Shown: piece after piece, positions 53,052 through 55,455 of the stretch
How positions within the stretch are numbered: position 1 is the stretch's first letter
How the letters are laid out: each line of letters opens with the position of its first letter
Assembly: GCA_028279345.1 (NCBI GenBank)
Contig: JANQNY010000058.1
Location: 1-55,455 of the forward strand
Source of the DNA: Geminicoccaceae bacterium
Lineage (GTDB): Bacteria > Pseudomonadota > Alphaproteobacteria > Geminicoccales > Geminicoccaceae
Length of the DNA: 55,455 nucleotides
Direction of reading: 5' to 3'
The notes under the pieces: generated by a model
The model's input: the letters and a program-made list of their open reading frames with translations, nothing else
The model's database searches: none
What the model was told of the DNA's origin: nothing
Program-made: the position numbers and the translations under genes

Positions 53052-54137
53052 CTAAAACTCCGAAAGCTCAGAAACGACCCGCTCAATACCATTTTTCGCT
53101 CCGTCGCCGTCAATCAACGTTGTCTGCTTACGTGGAATTCTATATATTCCCCCCTCGTCCTCCAACTCGACGTTCAACAGAATATCTAACCCTGCCACCA
53201 ATGCATAAGCCCCACCAAGATTTCCATACTGTTCGGGTGTTAAAACAAGTGTGACTAATTCACTATTCGGGCTAACCCAAGCACGGCCGCTTGGGTCCTT
53301 CATAAGGTCATATTTTGATACAATGAATGCGTAATTCGCCTCTGTTGCAAAAGTTTGTTTCTCAATCCGCTCGTAGGTTCGATGCAGTTCTTGACTGAAT
53401 ACGCTAATATCTTTATGCACAGTATTGTACGCTGTTGAGCCACTAAATTTCGCCATGAACTCAAATGATGCCTGCATGTTCATGTTTCTTGTAATCTCCA
53501 AACTCAGTGTTTTTTGAAATGTCTGAACGACCTTTTCGCTGAAGGTCTCAACAACTTCGAAAGTCGAATTTGGCGGTACAATCCCTACTACACAAGTAAT
53601 TGACTTGAGTGCGATAATAGATGGTGTAAAATTTGAGGCCCACATTATCTTCAATGTGGTCAACACTAGTGGATGATCCCCAGCAAAGTCGGTAACAACA
53701 GCGCCAACGCCAAGAATCCGGCCGTCGCGACCTTCTATCTCCTGCGCGATATCATCGCCGGGAAATCGACCATGTTGCTGACAGCGTGACGCATCGCCAG
53801 CACTCAAAAGGCGGCCTGTATTGGTCTTAACCCAGAAGCTCGTAAATCGCGAGCCTCGCGCATTTATCTTGAAATCTGAAACGTACTCGTCTTTTTGAAA
53901 AATGAGAGAGCCGGAGAAATCTTTTGCCCATCCCCACTCATTATTATTTACTTTTAGCGAAATAAAGCAGTCATTGACAATCGTATATGTAGATAGCGAA
54001 TGAAGAAACGTAAGTGGAATTTCAATTTTTTTGTCAATCCGCAAAAAAGGGCGTAGCGATATCTCAAATTCTTCAAGAATGAACTCATCACTGTTAGCTC
54101 TCTCATAGAGATTCTGGTACTCGGGAAATTCGCTCAT
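53052..54137 (-). CDS. Unknown protein in AT-rich island
   Basis: Predicted protein of 361 aa from the ATG at 54137 with AAAAGG 13 nt or so upstream. I do not recognise a family. It has no signal peptide or long hydrophobic span. The first half is rich in aromatic and charged residues (NEWGWAKDFSG, RFTSFWVKTNTGR). The second half has alternating polar/hydrophobic stretches with many Ser, Thr and Asn (TFEVVETFSEKVVQTFQKTLSLEI split at about 195-218), then a C-terminal part with VTLVLTPEQYGNLGGAYALVAGLDILLNVELED. The DNA is strongly AT-rich (20 G+C of 60 in 53461-53520 by count), unlike the core genome. Transfer is likely; function is not assignable. Confidence 0.6.
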   Translation of the reverse strand: MSEFPEYQNLYERANSDEFILEEFEISLRPFLRIDKKIEIPLTFLHSLSTYTIVNDCFISLKVNNNEWGWAKDFSGSLIFQKDEYVSDFKINARGSRFTSFWVKTNTGRLLSAGDASRCQQHGRFPGDDIAQEIEGRDGRILGVGAVVTDFAGDHPLVLTTLKIMWASNFTPSIIALKSITCVVGIVPPNSTFEVVETFSEKVVQTFQKTLSLEITRNMNMQASFEFMAKFSGSTAYNTVHKDISVFSQELHRTYERIEKQTFATEANYAFIVSKYDLMKDPSGRAWVSPNSELVTLVLTPEQYGNLGGAYALVAGLDILLNVELEDEGGIYRIPRKQTTLIDGDGAKNGIERVVSELSEF

Positions 54138-54285
54138 ACTATCATGACCTTTTCATTGCTGTAACTGCGTGGCTGTTTCTACGGAGAGGAGGCAAACGAT
54201 GTGTTGCACGAACCTGTAGAAAAGCGTGCACTTGAGAAACGTTTGCTAGTGGGAGAGAACTGAGCGATCCGTTCGCGATGGGATA

Positions 54286-54314
54286 CGATCACGGATCGAT
54301 AGTGCCCGTGATCG
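54286..54314. repeat. 9-bp perfect inverted repeat at end of the 95-aa gene
   Basis: CGATCACGG (54286-54294) and CCGTGATCG (54306-54314) are perfect inverted repeats with an 11-nt loop, and they straddle the stop codon of the 95-aa gene. No T-run follows on the minus strand, so it is not a classic terminator. It could be an RNA hairpin that protects or regulates the transcript, or a protein site. Confidence 0.6.
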
Positions 54315-54576
54315 CACTGCCGAGAGGGTTGCCGCGAAAGTCGACCTCTATATTGCCGGCGGAATCGGCTGTTGTGATATTAATCGAGTCAGCAAACTCA
54401 ATCGATGATTTCGTATCAGGACGATTTATGTCGCAATAATGGACACGTCCAGTTACGGCTGTGGATCCTAGAGCAGTATAGCTGATGGAGTAGCCTACGG
54501 ACCCAAAGTGTGTAGCAATTTCTACGCTAGGCCCCCAAGCTAGTGGCAAAGCATTTGCGGAAAAGGTACGTGGCAA
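54289..54576 (-). CDS. Small beta-rich hypothetical protein
   Basis: Predicted protein of 95 aa from the ATG at 54576. The sequence is rich in Ser, Thr, Gly and Ile and looks like a beta-sandwich (GSVGYSISYTALGSTAVTGRV, then SINITTADSAGNIEVDFRG). No signal peptide is obvious, and I do not recognise a family. It stands 151 nt before the 361-aa gene on the same strand, so the two could form a unit. Its first residues lie in DNA that may belong to a mobile element end, so the start is uncertain. I consider it a possible rather than a firm gene. Confidence 0.45.
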   Translation of the reverse strand: MPRTFSANALPLAWGPSVEIATHFGSVGYSISYTALGSTAVTGRVHYCDINRPDTKSSIEFADSINITTADSAGNIEVDFRGNPLGSAITGTIDP

Positions 54577-55009
54577 GGCCTTTCTCCATCATCGGCCGGT
54601 TGCAAACATTAATCGGCATTCCCCAGATGAGCCCGACCCTGGCACTCTGCGGGCGGCGAAAGCGTGTCGCCAGCCCGCTTTTGGTGCGATTTGAATAGAT
54701 CCGGGCGCTTCAGGCCGTGACAATGGCGCTTCGGAGGACGATCGGTGCGGATCGACAGGACTCTGATCGCAGACCGCGCTCGCGGCGGCATGACTCGACC
54801 GTCGTCGCCACCACGTAGCTGCGATCGGGACGCTCGCGCGATCATGCCGACTCCGGCACGGCGGGCGGGCCGCGCAATGTGGTGATGGCGCAACGCCCGC
54901 TTTGTCCGCATAGCATGCCTTAGGGTGCCGCCTTTGGAAGTTCGCTCCCCGGTCAAACCCGAAGTGCTGAGGTCGCCGCGATGCCGCGTGCTCCGAATGC
55001 GCCGCTGCG
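54577..55009. other. Intergenic DNA with no firm gene
   Basis: About 430 bases of mainly GC-rich DNA between the AT-rich island and the SDR gene. Minus-strand frames are Arg/Ser/Pro-rich and do not look like proteins. On the minus strand at about 54560-54640 a frame reads GLIWGMPINVCNRP, which seems familiar to me from short predicted proteins in alphaproteobacterial genomes, but I cannot verify this. It may be the end of a repeated or mobile element. Confidence 0.4.
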
Positions 55010-55455
55010 CTAGCTTTGACGGGCTCCCAAATGCGCGCCGCCATCGACGCAGATCATCTCGCCGGTGACGCTCGGCGCCTCGAGGAGGAAGCGAAAGGCA
55101 CTAGCGAGGTCGTCCAGGCTGCCGCCCTCGCCCAGCGGGAACCGCGCGACCAAGCGCTGCGCGCGTTCGGCCGACATGGCGGGGTCGGGCAGCGCGATGC
55201 CCGGAGCCAAGGCGTTGACCCTAGTCCGTGGCGCCAGTTCCACCGCGAGGCGTCGCGTCAGTGACCAGAGCGCGGCCTTCGTGAGGGAGTAGGTCAGGTA
55301 GTGCGGCGACGTCCCGTGCACGCGTTGGTCGACGAGATTGACGATGTGCCCGGCCGCCTCTTCGGGCAACGCGGTGGCGAAGGCCTGCGCCAGCAGCAGA
55401 GGTGCCCTGAGGTTCACCGCCATGTGCCGGTCGAACGAAGCGGCGTCGGCCGACG
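55010..55455 (-). CDS. SDR family oxidoreductase, FolM/pteridine-reductase-like (partial)
   Basis: C-terminal part (about 148 aa) of a short-chain dehydrogenase; the frame runs off the right edge, so the cofactor-binding N-terminus is not in the window. Present are the NLRAPLLLAQAF helix, the catalytic strand IVNLVDQRVHGTSPHYLTYSLTKAAL with Tyr and Lys (YSLTK), RVNALAPGIALP and the C-terminal VTGEMICVDGGAHLG. The DQR in place of the usual Ser region and the PHYLTY stretch resemble pteridine reductase/FolM-like enzymes. A dihydrofolate or dihydromonapterin reductase role is a family guess. Confidence 0.85.
   Translation of the reverse strand, partial: SADAASFDRHMAVNLRAPLLLAQAFATALPEEAAGHIVNLVDQRVHGTSPHYLTYSLTKAALWSLTRRLAVELAPRTRVNALAPGIALPDPAMSAERAQRLVARFPLGEGGSLDDLASAFRFLLEAPSVTGEMICVDGGAHLGARQS

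Noticed and set aside
54589..55044. A 151-codon minus-strand frame in the gap before the SDR gene
   Set aside because: It is rich in Arg, Ser, Ala and Pro, overlaps the SDR gene end, and has no protein-like pattern.
1..55455. CRISPR arrays, rRNA or tRNA genes
   Set aside because: No regularly spaced repeats of 20-40 nt, no rRNA-like stretches and no complete cloverleaf were seen when reading both strands by eye; a tool search could still find a missed tRNA.

Overview
The window looks like a stretch of chromosome from a high-GC alphaproteobacterium, most plausibly of the Rhodospirillales or a nearby group. This is inferred from gene content and order: a split Fo ATP synthase operon with both b and b' subunits, the order dgt-argS-SPOR-nagZ-scpA-scpB-tatABC-serS-surE-M23, yajC-secD-secF followed by an Mth938-type gene, mutY-DUF721-dsbA-smc, and rplM-rpsI near acyl-CoA genes. 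Most of the DNA is GC-rich (one typical 60-base line, 46801-46860, has 47 G+C by hand count), and ATGA stop/start overlaps are common.

Layout. 1-2006: permease and ATPase genes of a polyamine/Fe-type ABC importer, running off the left edge. 2067-4287: an AT-rich accessory island carrying one standalone PD-(D/E)XK nuclease-like gene, next to a remnant of a membrane protein gene. 4288-9297: acyl-CoA and sulfur metabolism genes plus cell-envelope lipoproteins. 9490-10441: ribosomal proteins L13 and S9. 11191-28378: a long housekeeping block covering Sec translocase accessories, an AAA+ ATPase, peptidoglycan-related proteins, SerRS, Tat translocase, condensin partners ScpA/ScpB, NagZ, ArgRS and dGTPase. 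28621-36884: mixed metabolic, transport and stress genes. 36951-40187: an SDR dehydrogenase and the Fo ATP synthase operon. 40260-46682: smc, a DsbA-like oxidoreductase, a DUF721 protein and mutY. 46696-52412: an AsmA protein, a decayed TDT-family transporter, yraN, rsmI and an LpoA/Leu-binding-type lipoprotein. 52720-54576: a truncated IS481-type transposase abutting a second AT-rich island with two unrecognised genes. 55010-55455: an SDR gene cut by the right edge.

Links between genes. SecDF-YajC and TatABC serve protein export, and the DsbA-like protein carries a twin-arginine-like signal that may use the Tat system encoded here. Smc, ScpA and ScpB form one condensin complex although they are about 17 kb apart. 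NagZ, the SPOR protein, the degenerate M23 protein and the LpoA-like lipoprotein concern peptidoglycan. MutY, exonuclease III and the dGTPase concern DNA repair and nucleotide pool quality.

The most promising unexplained material is the two AT-rich islands. The first encodes a roughly 508-residue protein with a clear E-D-ExK nuclease signature and no methylase partner, which makes it a candidate defence protein. The second encodes 361- and 95-residue proteins of unknown function beside IS debris, with a 9-bp perfect inverted repeat at the end of the smaller gene. No rRNA, tRNA or CRISPR array was recognised.
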